The notes beneath the pieces are model-generated. The model saw only the letters and a program-made list of their open reading frames with translations. It did no database searches and was not told the origin of the DNA. From the NCBI RefSeq assembly GCF_050947875.1, contig NC_134568.1, positions 260,210,115 through 260,274,114 on the forward strand: a stretch of 64,000 nucleotides of DNA. The letters run 5' to 3'. The DNA comes from Dermacentor variabilis. Taxonomy: Eukaryota > Arthropoda > Arachnida > Ixodida > Ixodidae. Made by a program: the position numbers and the translations under genes. Shown here in pieces: positions 1-12,436 of the stretch. The first letter of the stretch is position 1, and every line of letters begins with the position of its first letter.

Positions 1-650
1 TGATGTAGGTTTTTTTTTGTTTTGTTTTGTAAGACGACTCGTTTACCTAAGGTGTCCTTCTGGCCGAGCCCAGCTTTTGTAGGATGCGACTGGAACCGCA
101 GTACGGGCTACTCGTTACCTTGTTTACCGGACATTCCCACAACAAGTTCCGATTTGTAGAAAGAACGCCGTGTGCGCAATGTGTACAGGTTTGTTTGTAT
201 TCGAGGCCTTCTTCGTCTTACCCAATGTGCGGTGATGTTTCCCTATCTGGCATCTATCTTGTTTTTCGCTTTTTTTTTCGGTTTCTATGCACGCCACTTT
301 TCGAGTCTCTCTGGTGTTCTGAGAGTAAATCCTGAATGCAGCCTACAGAAGACTTGGCCAATACGTTTATACTGTTGAGCAACGGGCGTGCATTCGCTGG
401 CACAGTCTCTTGCTTGCCACCTTGTGCGTACGTTTTAGTGTAATTCATTCATTCATTTCTAATTGTTTCATGAATTGTACAAAAAACTATTGGGCCCGTA
501 GCCAAAGGCTAGTGTGGGCGCATAGTCAATATGCATATATCAGCAGATACAAAATTTAGTACATATCTACTTCCTAGTGATACAATTTAAAACAATTAAG
601 CGATCACAAACACATGCAACTAACAAAAATAGAGTAGATTATAAAAAAAA
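1..650. other. Stretch without recognised gene
   Basis: AT-rich sequence with T and A runs. Short open frames exist on both strands, but none has a recognisable domain, splice borders or a coding-like composition. I see no element boundary here. Confidence 0.5.
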
Positions 651-663
651 TAATCAAGTAATT

Positions 664-1076
664 TTAGATTGGCACAGCTTTCTGACGGCGATTACAGAAT
701 TGTTTGCCATTCATGGGAAATTGAATTCCAAATTTTGGCACCATGAAATCAATCAGTCGTTCACCGTACGTGTTATGAGAGACAGGTAAGTTAAACTTCA
801 TATTTGTTGCATTTCTTGTATTACGATTAGGTATAGCGAACAAGACTGGCAGCAATGAGTCATTTATATGTTGCTGGGTGCATTTCGGGGTGAAATTTTA
901 TGCGAGGTATATTTCCTTTGTGACATGAGACAGCCATCGTGCCACTCCTTGGTTTGCTCGTGCTTATCTCTACCTTTTGCGTACCATGCAATCTCCCCGT
1001 ATCGGCTTATAAATTGCAATGCTTCCTGGATCCCTGTACTTGCCTCGTCTACCTGAGGCTGAAAAAAAAACTGCAT
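664..1076 (-). pseudogene. Possible LINE debris
   Basis: Two adjoining minus-strand open stretches (864-1076 and 664-855) carry charged, protein-like segments (for example AWYAKGRD near 990) followed by several stops. The style resembles non-LTR element protein debris like that at 2.2-3.7 kb on the same strand. No catalytic motif is visible, so this is only a suggestion. Confidence 0.2.
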
Positions 1077-1611
1077 TTTGTCAATATATGTTCTCCGTAT
1101 CCTTGGCTTGCATACAGTAATCGCAGATGTAATTTACATTGTCAACCTTCTACACTGGATAGCCATATAGACCGGAATCACCCAGTAATATATTCTTTAA
1201 AAAAAACGAACAAAATTCTTATTCTGCCATTCTGTAAACTCCCTCCGTCCGCTTATTTAGCACATTCGTTCTCCAGTAATTACTTTCGGAATCCCTTACT
1301 TTCTGTCTCGAGGTAACGCGAATATTTCGTTTTTCAATTTGACATCCGTATTTACTAGTAACCTGTACCATGTTCGGCCATTGCACCTTTCCATGTTCCT
1401 TTCACCTGCTTCATACTTCTATACACCTCGTAATTTTTCTGTGCTTCATTAGAGCAGCATTTTCCTTGCTCCCTTTTAGATGCGTTTTTTGGGTGTTTTC
1501 TCAAAATGCACTGTCCCCTCATTTATCCACACCTCCATATATTGTATGTTGGCAAAAAAAAAAAAAAGACATGGGACCCAATTCTTAAGTCGAAGCTTTG
1601 TTAAGCATTTT

Positions 1612-1659
1612 TGCGCAGTTTTAGAGGTATATTTAATATAAACCTCTATCGACTGCGCA
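1612..1659. repeat. Inverted repeat with AT loop
   Basis: Arms begin and end with TGCGCAGT / ACTGCGCA and share AGAGGT / ACCTCT further in, with a four-base mismatch block between. The centre is AT-only (ATATTTAATAT). Could be a small foldback element or a remnant of MITE ends. Confidence 0.6.
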
Positions 1660-1898
1660 GGTACACACTGACGCCAAAAATGATGCGCTTGTACAACTCA
1701 TGGAAATTGCGCTTGCGCCAAAAAGAAAAAGTAGTCTTGTACCGGCTTCCATAGTGCCTAATTCGCACCACACCCCATGCACCCTTTCTGTGCACCCTTA
1801 ACTCTCAATATCTGATCACGCCCAGTAGACTGTGGCGACTGACTGAAGGTTGTGCTCTACATGTGTTTTAGTTTACGGATTAGATTTATGACGCATGC

Positions 1899-1944
1899 AG
1901 TCCTGGCTGGCGATTTAAATGCGCGGAAATCGTCAGCCAGGACT
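1899..1944. repeat. 18-bp stem hairpin
   Basis: Arms 1899-1916 (AGTCCTGGCTGGCGATTT) and 1927-1944 are inverted copies with one mismatch and a 10-base loop. No open frame uses it. Probably a foldback repeat. Confidence 0.7.
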
Positions 1945-2229
1945 ATTTCAGTAGTAGCGATACAAATTGAGTTTCGCAATTAACTGAAGAAAGGTACTCT
2001 GAACTACTAACTAATCATAAAGGCAATTGACGCCATCACACGAATATAAAGCACTGAAGCGGACCCTTTAAGGTGTAAATGGTGCCCCCCTCGGAAGAGC
2101 CAGACAGCTGAGGAATAGAAAACAAAGGATCAACAACCGTCTTAATCTGTAAATAAAGAGACCTCACTCTGTGCGGTGTACATGCCATATGTTGTTTCAG
2201 TGCACGGTTCTACAAAAGTAAGAAAGCTT

Positions 2230-2570
2230 CGCCTATGTGGGCAGGCACCAGGGATGTGTTCTTAATATTTTCAACACTAAATGTGAATCCTAGCTTCTCC
2301 AGCTCATGTCCACACATATACGCACACGTCTGGCTATTGGCTCATAATAACATTGTCGTCTGCATACACGAAGCTTGGCAGCCAGTGTTCTGCCAATACT
2401 CGATTCTGTTTACGTGAGGAATTAATATTCAGCAGTACTATATTCTCTTGAAAGTATTCCACAAAAGTTCGTTATTTATCTTGTCATACGCAACATTTAC
2501 GTCCATGAAAGCTATGTTTAACAGTCTAGTTTCAGCCTTAGTTACTTCTGAACACTTGTGCTAGCAGAAG
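2230..2570 (-). pseudogene. Decayed LINE reverse transcriptase fragment
   Basis: Reading the minus strand, the peptide AFMDVNVAYDKINNELLW at about 2,450-2,510 matches the reverse transcriptase motif around the first catalytic aspartate (xxDxxxAYD). About 30 codons later FVYADDNVIM at about 2,350-2,380 carries the YADD active-site box. Stops and frame changes lie between and after them, so it is dead. It lies immediately downstream (on the minus strand) of the 3' end of another LINE fragment (2,693-3,720). Since that fragment carries the part that should follow the YADD box, the two come from different copies. Confidence 0.65.
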
Positions 2571-2692
2571 CATGTAATCACCTAATAGCCTTTACCCCTA
2601 AAGCCATTATTTAGTTCTTATAATACTCCGTTTTGTCTCGGGCGTGTCTGAAGCTCGCACTTTATCGCTTGCATTGCTATCATAGCCTATTT

Positions 2693-3720
2693 GTATGGAT
2701 GGATGCTATGAGCGTCACCTTTGGAACGTGGTGGTGGTTTGCGCCACCAAGCTCTTGTTATTATATTGCCTAATGTCCTACTTATGTCAAAAAAGGCAAA
2801 AAAGAAAAGGAAAAAAACCACGAAGAATTACCGTCACCAAACTTTCTGAACCCCTATTGGAAACTTTGTTTTTGTGCGCCTTCGCTGTTTGTCATTTCCC
2901 TACTTTTCTTCTACCAATCTTCCAATCGCCTCTTATTCATCTCTATTGCGGACATGTTTATTTTACCCCTGCTCACTCTGAACACAAGGGCTTCAGGAGG
3001 CCAGCGGTGCCTAAATTGACCGCTGGGCAGATATGTTCATATTCCAATAAAATATGCTCCATCGCTCTCTAGCTTTACCGCAGCTAGCACACGCTCCTTT
3101 TTCCTTTTTGTTTTCTAAGGCATCTTGAACTCGTTTCGAAAAGTAACGAGCTTTCTTTTGAGTTATCATAAATTGCTTCTTTCCTGATTTCGTAGTTACT
3201 CATAGCAGGTTCTTTTCCATTGCCACCACCCATGAGATTATCTCAGCCTCTCTGGCTTTCTGCTTGACGTTCTTTGTTGTCATGTCCCTATCATACCTGA
3301 ATACCTGAATACTCTCCCAGCCCATTTACTTTCTTCCGCATTCCTCAGTCGTTCTTCATAATCAATTTTACTGTGGGCTTCCCTCATCTCAAAACTTGTC
3401 CAGCCCGTACCACCTTGCACAGCTTCCGTTGTAGTCTTCCCGTGAGCGCCCAATGCGAGGCGTCCCACTGACCTTTGGTTGTCATCGAGTCCCAATTGTG
3501 TCCCTGATTTCAAGCAAACATGTAAGTCCTGGAATGTAAGTCCTGGAAGCATTACACCTTTCCTCATAACCCGGAGTACCTCGTTCCTATTGTATCCCCA
3601 TAGCGCTCTGTGTTTTATTATGACCGCATTTCTCGTCCCCTTCGCTGTTATTGTTTTTTCTCTGTTTCCACGTATCTATTGTCTTCGTTTATCCATATAC
3701 CGAGGTGTTTCCTGTATTGA
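2693..3720 (-). mobile_element. 5'-truncated non-LTR retrotransposon (LINE) 3' end
   Basis: The minus strand from about 3,720 to 3,080 encodes the region after the reverse transcriptase core of an arthropod LINE: an IWINED-like stretch near 3,690, then GRLALGAHGK at about 3,430-3,460, EAVQGGTGWTSFEMREAHSK after it, and WAGRVFRY near 3,300. A KARYFSK...ACASCG segment near 3,100 looks like the C-terminal cysteine region. Several stops are present. Non-coding 3' sequence runs to 2,693, where the short tail unit (CCAT on the minus strand, ATGGATGG on plus) is consistent with a LINE microsatellite tail. The clade is not certain. Confidence 0.65.
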
Positions 3721-6240
3721 CACTGTCTGTATTGACAGTGTGCTCACCGGTACCAGCGCCGTCCAGTGCAGGGTAGAAGAAATATATAGAGGCAAGTGCG
3801 TTGGCAGCTACTAATCGTGCCGGGAATATGTGGGCGACGATATGCGGCACTGGTGCAGAGGCACTGTGAAAGAAAGTCAATTGGTGACTAGAGGTATCGG
3901 TAAGGGGAATATCTGGGCCCGTAGTCCCAAACAAGGTCTTTACGCTAGGAGTGTTCTTAAGCGTATATACTAGCCAAGCGTCATTACAGGCATGTCATTA
4001 GCGAAAGCAGTCTGCCAATAGTTAACAGTATTTGTGAACAGATACCTTCGTGACTTCGGCCCTGGTGAAGACGGCTGGAACGGCTGAAGCCAGATCTTGA
4101 CATTGAAAATTATTCGCTGTAAAAATACAATGAAGACAGCAGCCTGACGCTTCCGCATCGTCTAACTATCCTTGGGTCGAATTCGCAAATTTTCGCTCGT
4201 AAGTGCTCTTTGTCATTGGCTGGCCGCCTTCGCCAATATGTCCCATCTTTACGATTGGCTAGAATGAGCTCTTGCGAACATTTCTGTCGCAAGAGCGTTC
4301 AGAGAATAAAAATATCCTAAGAATTCAGGTGCCACGTACACGAATTAAGGCGCCGCAAAAATGTTCATCGCCTCCAAGCCAAGTTATTTTGCAGTTACAC
4401 TTACTGATTTATTGATTGTATAGTGTTGACCGGGTGGTCTCCTTTACGTATGCGGGTTCCCGCTGGGACTACTACTGCAATGAGCAGAATGTGTCCTGCG
4501 GTTCCTATTGCGTCCTTAACACAATGGGGTTTTGAGGATGAGGAGGCTCTCTGAAACGTGCTCCTCCATCTTCTTGGCAGTTGTAAGACATCGCTGGGGG
4601 CCCACATGTTTGCCCCCGCCTGCAACAATCCGTTGAGCATGCCCTCAGTTTCAGGAGTCATGAAGTGCAGCACTTACCTTTCAACACGCGTCTCAGACAC
4701 GGCGACTAAAGTCGTAAAATTTGACTAAGAGTCTCGGGTATCACTTTTCAATGTACATAGGTTTCTCACACAAACCATATTCTCCGAGTCCATAAAGAGG
4801 TGTTTGCGCTACATTCGTTGGATTATTTTTTGTTCTCATTTGTCAAGTGTATGTCTCTATTTCTTGGCATTCTGAAAATACTGATTCAACTCTGCGGCTT
4901 AGGCTCATGGCCGCCGGCGCCATCCGACCTTATTTTCACCTATAGCAAACTCGGGACTCTGCCGCCTCACCTGTCAACGTTCTCGCCACCTCGTGGCTAT
5001 TTTGTTGAATACTGAAAAGGTGTCAGAATCGCAAAAACGCATGGCTGTCCTGCACACAAAATACAGTGGTACGCGTGACAGTTGCTTACACGGCACAGGG
5101 AGCGACAGCAACCAAAGAGCGCGCCCTCTTTGTGCTCATTTTTTTTTTCATCTCGGCGTTTCCCGACAGAAGTGCTAGGCGAATGTTGTCTGCACAAATT
5201 TCGTGAAAGTTCGCTCTGCTTTAGAGAGACTGTGGCGAGCACCACGCACACACACACGCCCGCGCGCCCGCCTGTGTGCAAACATACGTGCGCAGGTCAG
5301 AAACACTTCCTGGTTAACAGCTGAACTGTCCACGTAGCATTTCGCCGGCCGATAAACACTCGTACCCTCATTCACATGGATCACATTGTACGCGAGTGCA
5401 TAAAATTGGGCATCTTTTTCGCCCCAAGGATCCTGCAATGCGGCTCGGGTGTCGTTCGAGCGGCGGACCCGGCAACGGCGGCTTCCAGGAGATGATGCAG
5501 CACAAATTCTTCACTACCATCGAGTGGCGGGCGCTCATAGGTGAACCATGGCGTTTTGCATTCGTGCATGCTTGCTTTTTTTTTTCTTCGTTACTTTCTT
5601 CCTCCTGCAACGTACCCGAATCTCTAAGCTATAATTCCTGCGACATATATTTTTCGAAGCTGCGGCGCTCTTGTTGTTGTTTTTTTTTTTTCTCGGCCTC
5701 GTCACTCATTGTCATATCACAGTGGCATCTGCTGGAGAGCGAGTAAAGGCGCCCACTTCAGCCTCACAGTGTCGCTTTCTCGCTGCACAGGAAGCCGCGA
5801 TTCGGAGAAATCGCGCTTTTTTCTTTCAAACCTAACAGTTGGCATGCATGAACCAGCATGCTCCGATTTCCCGAGAACAGCGAAAATCTTCGACCTAGTA
5901 GTTAAGAATAGCAGTGGTTTTAATTAATTGTCGTTTTAATTGTCCGTTCCATTTCGTCGGCCTCCAATATTAGCATGAATCCGAAAAAAAGTACCTCTTT
6001 ATTTCAGGAAGCCCTTTCGTTTTCTTTGATTTATCGTTTTTTTTTTATCACTGGTATAGACTAGTTTCCATATGTAACCTATATAGTCCAAACTTGAGAC
6101 TTACAGTAATGTGCGTTTTTATTCTAACAATTTCAATCCAATATTTTGGGCTTACAACTGTCATGTTATCGCCTAAATTGAGCCACTAAGGTTGCATCTT
6201 TTGATCCACGTCTGTCAAAAAAAAAAACACGATTCTTATC
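3721..6240. other. Stretch without recognised gene
   Basis: Mixed sequence with T runs (5,575, 5,680) and a short CA/CG-rich stretch (5,243-5,275). Open frames such as the minus-strand one at 4,401-4,673 show no domain I know. No splice-bordered exon was found. Confidence 0.45.
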
Positions 6241-6420
6241 TATTCTTATCATCAGCCGGTATTTTGTAGCGATGCCTTTTCCGATTCTATGCTTTTTCAG
6301 GCTTTTCGCGCTTGGCCAGTGGTCAGAGCGACGGTCTGCCCACATTATCAACGGGATCAGGCGGCCGTGTGTGGTGGATGATAAGAATAGCATAGAATAA
6401 GGCGTAAGGCATCGCTACAA
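6241..6420. repeat. Complex of three interlocked inverted repeats
   Basis: Three perfect arm pairs are present: TATTCTTATCATC (6241-6253) with 6377-6389; TTGTAGCGATGCC (6264-6276) with 6408-6420; ATTCTATGC (6284-6292) with 6390-6398. The order is a-b-c ... a'-c'-b', so the first pair crosses the other two and the whole cannot be one simple stem. Likely part of a tick foldback or MITE-like repeat. Confidence 0.7.
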
Positions 6421-6439
6421 TATAGCGGCCATCATCCGT

Positions 6440-6490
6440 TCTCGGCCAGCCATAGAGTAATATAGTAAACGTAAAGAGTGGACAGTCCCG
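6440..6490 (+). repeat. Dispersed repeat, copy 1 (inverted copy at 9,445-9,490)
   Basis: The stretch containing AGAGTAATATAGTAAACG and AAGAGTGGACA reappears, reverse-complemented and slightly changed, at 9,445-9,490. This shows a shared dispersed repeat on opposite strands, not a gene. Confidence 0.55.
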
Positions 6491-6681
6491 TAGGCCTCTG
6501 CGGCCGACTTTGGCTCTCAGCCCACCTAGCGGAATAGACGAAGCGCACCAGCCTCCAGGATGGTCGCCGCACGCCGGCGACTCTCGGAGGCCACGATTTC
6601 ATTTTCGTTGCTTTTATTAGTGGCACGAGCATCGACTGACGCTCTTGTCTCTTGCGCAGCACTTCCGGTTCACCTCCTGAG

Positions 6682-7004
6682 ACGACTGGGGACGAAATTC
6701 AACATAAATCGAAAAAAAAAGGAAGAATAGTACAGGGCAAAATTTATGGGTTTTATTATGTATATATTATCAGAGCATAAGTTTAGTTACAAGTTGAGTT
6801 ACTGAAGTGTCTGGACTAACTAAAATTAATTAGAAATCACTCAGACGACCGGGGGACGAAATTCAATATAAATAAAACATAGAAAAAGAGAAATAGTACA
6901 GTACAAAAGTCATGGTCTTCATTATAGATATATCAGAGCATAAGTTTAGTTAGAAGTTGAGTTACTGAAGTGTCTGGAATAATTAAAATTAATTAGAAAT
7001 CACT
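6682..7004 (+). repeat. Direct tandem duplication, about 160-bp unit
   Basis: Two diverged units lie head to tail: about 6,682-6,843 and 6,845-7,004. Both begin near GGGGACGAAATTCAA, share ATCAGAGCATAAGTTTAGTTA and GAGTTACTGAAGTGTCTGGA, and end with AATTAGAAATCACT. They differ by scattered substitutions and short indels, so the duplication is not recent. Confidence 0.8.
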
Positions 7005-8209
7005 GATTACCGCACACTAAAGCACAAAATCGTAGACTTTAGAGACCCGCCACGTTAGCACTACGTTGGCGAAATTAGTGGAAAGGCGGAAGTGGGAAGC
7101 GGAGTTAATGACGTCACTAATTAGGTCACACACAAGAAGGGACAATGATATTTAAAAGGCTGATTAATGGAAAACAGTTGCTTCTGAGTTCGGTTCGTAT
7201 GTTGCGTTCCCTTAAAGTTAATCTAAAGAACACCAACGCTAAGGGGCGAGTGCCACTAAGAGACACCTAAGTGAAATATAGGGTCACCTACTATTTTTTA
7301 TTTCTTTTTTGTGACCAGTAACGTTGTATAAATAGAGTTATTTCATGCAGGCACTTGTACCGCTGTTTATAGATATGTTGCGACGATGACAGTACAAAGG
7401 TGTTTCACTTTATGTTAGTTTTAATTAAATTCATATTCGTTATGTTTCAAGCTGTAACTTAGCACAACAATCATGCCAACTGCTAGTGAGGAAGTAGAAC
7501 TTTATCGTTTGTGATATTGTACTTCTAATAACTCACACCAAAAGTAGTATCTTGAATAATTGTGTCATGTTCCTTCAATATCAATCAGTTGCTGGACAGC
7601 CAAGAACACAAAAATAGCAGACAATTTACTGCAGCAAGATTGGGAGGAAAGTGGCAGACGCATGAAAACGGTAAGAAACTGTGGTATGCAAGTAATGGAG
7701 AATAGTCGAAAATTAATGGCGTGATCCCAATAAACTTTACACAAGCACAAAAACACACAAGATGTGTTGAAACTATCCAAAGAATGAAAAAAAAAAGTGC
7801 ACGGACAAGGGGGCCTGCAATTTTTTACTCAATATGGGTTTGTTTTAGAAGGAATAAGTATGACGCTTTTTCTTCTACTTCTATGAAAGAGGGTGAATTA
7901 AGGTAGCAAAATTATGCGAATGGTTGCGTGCTAAAATAAACTGGCTACATAAATAATTGGGCAAGCACGAACATCCTCATCTCGAATGTGTAATCCAGTA
8001 CAAGGTATTCGTGTCTCAGTCAATTACGCACTTCGACTGTGTTGAGGGTCTTCACCTGCTGTCTTCAAAGCCCTGCAATGGTCTTCTGATACTTGGAAAT
8101 TTACCCTTGAATATGCATGATGTCCTTTGGCTGTATAGCGTATTTTTGAGGAAGGAATAGTGGAGATACCTGCAATACGTAGAATTACAGGCAGGAGGCA
8201 AGCGATACT
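7005..8209. other. Stretch without recognised gene
   Basis: AT-rich sequence, nothing recognised on either strand. A TATA-like word occurs at about 7,150 (ATATTTAAAAG) but no transcript or reading frame supports it as a promoter. Confidence 0.45.
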
Positions 8210-8325
8210 GAAGGCTTCAAAGCTATTGAATGTGGATGCTACTTTTCTACGTGTAAACAATACTGGAGTTTTCAAAGCTTTCGAATGGAGATGCCACGTT
8301 CCTTCGTGTAATGCATATTTTTCTG
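8210..8325 (+). repeat. Degenerate two-unit tandem repeat, about 57 bp
   Basis: TTCAAAGCTATTGAATGTGGATGCTAC at about 8,216 is followed one unit later by TTCAAAGCTTTCGAATGGAGATGCCAC, with the following CTACGTGTAA / CTTCGTGTAA also repeated. Units are roughly 75% alike. Confidence 0.55.
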
Positions 8326-8671
8326 AGTAAGGTCGAGCAAGCACTGTCACAAATGCCAAGAAACAGGAAACTTTCTACGGTAATGACTGCATACACAATT
8401 AAAACATGAAAACGCATATCTTCAGCCCAATGCAAAACAGCTAACAACGCTCGAGCGCACATAGCCTGCTACAGAGGTTAAGACAGCGCACATTATTGTC
8501 CTACTGTAAATATTGCATGTGCACGGCTTTAGAAATAGCCACATTTCTTTTTCAAAACTGGCGCACCATACTTTTTCAGAAGCGGCTGCGTGTAACCTTC
8601 TTGAGCAAATCAACATAAAGCCCTCTGTACCGAACGGCGTGTGTTCATAAGCAGCATTTCTTAACAAACCG

Positions 8672-8902
8672 ACCCGCCGTGGTTGCTCAGTGGCCATGGT
8701 GTTGGGCTGCTGAGCACAAGGTCGCGGGATCGAATCCCGGCCCCGGCGGCCGCATTTTGATGGGGGCGAAATGCGAAAACACCCGTGTACTTAGATTTAG
8801 GTGCACGTTAAAGAACCCCAGGGGGTTGAAATTTCAGGAGTCCTCCACTACGGTGTGCCTCATAATCAGAAAGTGGTTTTGGCTCCTTAAACCCCATAAT
8901 TC
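8672..8902 (+). repeat. tRNA-derived SINE, near full length
   Basis: Starts with CCGCCGTGGTTGCTCAGTGG, which holds an RNA polymerase III A box (TGGTTGCTCAGTGG). A B box follows (GGGATCGAATCCCGG) at about 8,727. The body has GATGGGGGCGAAATGCGAAAA, a GTTAAAGAACCCCAG block and the 3' end CCTCATAATCAGAAAGTGGTTTTGGC...CCCCATAATT. The same unit recurs at 22,542, 23,863, 33,837(-), 36,980, 47,009(-) and 53,802(-). It resembles the SINE reported from ticks under the name Ruka; the name is from memory. Confidence 0.85.
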
Positions 8903-11900
8903 TTTTCTTAACGAACCATTTTATTTTATTTTCAAACTTCGTCATTGTATCGAACGTGCCTAGCAGCTCGGACGCTGCCGCGTCGCTGTTATCGTTGGCA
9001 TCACCACTCATTGCTGCGCATGATAAGAAAGAACGAATGCAAAATGAAATTCAACGCTGCAAATATAGGCGGCGGCTGTTTATGGCTTCAAGGCCGTCAT
9101 GCCCACCTCAATCGCTCGTTCATGCGGCTAACAGTGGCATAACGAAATACGAAGAGAATAAGCCTTTAATAACTTGCAAAATAACTTACCACGAAACGGC
9201 GACGAAACAGTGGTGTCAGACGCTGGCAGAAGAATCCAACAATGATCCTCGGGCGCATTTTACAAAATAACGACGCATCATTTCCGGCGACGGGGCATGA
9301 CTGGGCTTCGCACGTGTTGGATCGTGCCGCCTGTCAAGCTGCTAGCCACGGCCGCAGCCGCAGCCACATTTTTCTTGATGTATTCTACCACCTAGCGGAA
9401 TTGGCGAATCCCCATAGCTCGGCCGCGAAACGGCTCGAGATGCTTGAGTGTCCACTCTTGTCGTTTACTATGCTATACTCTGTGGGTCAGCCGCGATCCC
9501 AGTGATAACGTTTGGCCAGAGCGCCGCTCGGGTCACCGAGCGCAAAGCAACGAAACCGATAAGCCTGAATAGAATCGTTCGATTAAACCGGCCCAGTCCA
9601 CAGCTCTGCAGCAGCTCGCTTCTGCTACGCGAAAGAGCCCGTACGACGGTGGTTTGCCATCAGTGCCGGACAAGCCAGACGAGATAAGATGCCGAGTGCA
9701 TTATGCACTGAACGACGCGGACCAAGAAATGCGACCTTGACACAAAATTTGAGCAACAAATCAGGGCCAAACGTGAAATATCATTTTAAGGTTGCCATAA
9801 CAACAGAGCAGGGTGCACTCTGCACCCTGCGCGGAGCATGGTGACATTGCTTGCAGCGGCTTGTGCCTATGATTCGCGACGTACCTGCATAATGCACCGG
9901 GCCAATACCTACGTCAGTGCCCTGCTGTATAGGTAAAATTTGAAAGTATGCGTTCATTTCCCGAACTTTGGGCGATGTTAATTGCCTTTCAGAAAAAAAA
10001 AATGTCTATGAGGGCTAATATATGCTTCGCACTTCCTATGCAACGAGATACGGTGTCGCAGCAGTATTAAGTGTACGTACTTGCATGGTAATATTTATAA
10101 AAAATTTACTAGTTGTTAAAATATAGAGATTAAGTTATATGTAAAGTTATACGGTGCCGTTGTATGCTTGGCTGATGTTTTGCGCAAAGCTGCCACTCGT
10201 AAAAGTTCATCTGTCGCTTTTTTTTTAAACTTTGTGTTGACTGCCAATCGACGGAAGCGACTTAGTGCTGCTGCATTGCTGATATCACACCTGTTCGGAG
10301 CAACCCTTATGCGGCATTCTTGTGTGTCAAGAACGAATACACCGCTACACGAGAAGTGCCTCTGCTTTCACATCCATCGATGCTGCAACTTCTGCTGCAA
10401 ATTTCATGAACTGAAATGTCTAAAAGGTAGGCATGGCAGTGTATGTCGTCTGTATCGAAAAAAAAAGAAAGCGTCGACAATGCTTATATGTTGCTCCGAG
10501 TCATAATGTACTCGCAGATTACCCGCAGCGATTCACGTCGCAAGACGGAGCGTAACGTTAGCGTTCTACAAAATTCTCCCTTGTAGGCGGTATATAGTTA
10601 TCGCCCAAAGAGTTGGCCTTTTTCCTACTTATTTCTCGACGACTCCGAAGAGCACCTCTGGGGATAAACCACACGCGTCGAGTAACCGCTGCTGAACTTA
10701 TTTCAGCATGTAAGATGCACCACTACCGCAAAATCTGCTTGACATACCGGAGCTGTTTCTTTTTCTTTGTTGTTGTCTGGCGATGGGCACTGTAATAGCT
10801 GTGGTGCAATGTAATTTGAACATTACCAAGATTAAACTAAGCTCTAGTTCTATCGCCATCGCAGAGAACTTACATATGTGCGCCCATAAATTAAGGAAAC
10901 AACTAGGAGGACTACTTACGCAGTAAAATTGAAGACAAGAAAAGTCGGCCCAACACGTAATAATGTCGCGGTAAGTTCGAGAGTGCCACCGCCGCGCTCA
11001 GCGCACGTTCTTACGAAAAGACAACAGGTGCAACAGCAGTGCGCAGCTGCCACATTCGCACGTTGCAACGAAGACGACAAATGTACACGCTGTCATAAAC
11101 GACCGAAGCTGCACGTGCAAATTGGGAGCATATGTGCACAGAGCGGCTGGCAAAGCACCCTAACGACTGCGCGTCGATTAAAACACACTGGGAACAAAGC
11201 ACAGTCCACCGAACGCGGGGTCAGGCGTTGGGCCGACTTGCTCAGAGAGAAAAAGCGGAGGCGATGGCTTCACGAAGTGTTGGCTTGCGAAGGCTGTCTG
11301 TGTGCCGTAATGCTCCTTCCTGGTTTATTTCCTTCTTCCCTGTGTACGACCGACGGAAACGCGACGTTAGACAATTAAGGTATCCGTCTTACTAGCCGAG
11401 GCGGCAGCTGCCGTGCTAGATTCAACTGAAGAAGAACGGCAGATTGGGCGTCCATATATAGCGCTGTTTTTAAACACCATAGATTCAACGCTGGCTCAAC
11501 CTCCCAGCCGACGAAAGCGTGCGAAGGCGTTTAATTCGCAGTTTACCGGCTAAAAACGATGATCCGACAATAGGCACGCGGTGAGTGCCACGGTAACTAA
11601 CGAAAGCATCGCAATTCAAATGTCCAATAGGGGCACGCACCATATGTGGCAGGTTTCACCGAGTGTATCTGACGAGCGACAACTTTCCCCCGCATTCAAA
11701 ATCGTTGTAACGCAATTGCATTAACGATGTTTGGTCCCAGGAGATGTACGCCTAAATCCTCGCACGGCCTCCCGGAACCCAAGAGAAGAAGCTGCAACTA
11801 GCGGAAGTAAGCCGTAATCACATAGTGAGTCGAACCACGCATATACGTTACGCACGAAGGATGCTGGACGTATTAAATTGATTATTGAACGAAAAGGCAT

Positions 11901-12016
11901 ACTTCTTTTCAAATGGCTTTGGAGAATTTGCTTTCTTTTTCTTTATCTCTGTGGTTATCTGTGCGTTCTGCCCTTGCATCGGACAGAGCACCATACAAAA
12001 TCGTTTTCCTATATCG
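8903..12016. other. Stretch without recognised gene
   Basis: Contains an inverted copy (9,445-9,490) of the repeat at 6,440, a perfect hairpin at 9,808-9,830, and several open frames up to 149 codons (10,929-11,378, plus). None shows a domain, a splice border set or a poly(A) signal that I can support. Confidence 0.4.
9808..9830. repeat. Perfect 10-bp hairpin
   Basis: GCAGGGTGCA and TGCACCCTGC are perfect inverted copies separated by CTC. No neighbouring gene gives it a role. Confidence 0.7.
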
Positions 12017-12434
12017 TGACACGTGTACTTATATTTAACGGGCGACCACGTTTCGCCGCCTAAAAAATGTTATCGCACAGCGCGGCACGCGTCTGGATGT
12101 ATCCGAAGTTTCTGGAAAGTTATCTCCGCGTCTATCCGCTGTCTGTTGTCGCCGAACCTTGTGTTATATGATTTCATCGCGTGACTCGAATGTTGTAGAA
12201 CTTTGTGGAAGGCATGTGGGTCCCAACGATTAGTCTGGAACATTCGATGACTGCTGCATAAAAGCCGACGCACTTGACCCGCTGATCAGATTTTCGACGA
12301 TCGCCGACCGTGTTCGCCGCTATCGTTGTGCTATGTGTAGCCTGTTTTTGTGGGCACAGGTTCGCCCAATAAAAGTTAGTTTTGTATTTCACAGTATTTG
12401 CTACTGTGTTCTTCAAAGTCACCACCACGTGACA
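12017..12434 (+). repeat. 5' LTR of the Ty3/gypsy element
   Basis: 418 bp, TG...CA ends. It carries a TATA-like CATAAAAG at 12,257-12,264 and a poly(A) signal AATAAA at 12,368-12,373, the usual U3-R arrangement. Confidence 0.92.
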
Positions 12435-12436
12435 TC

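Noticed and set aside
10929..11378. 149-codon plus frame
   Set aside because: No domain, no splice or poly(A) support, and a second frame overlaps it; composition is not convincing.
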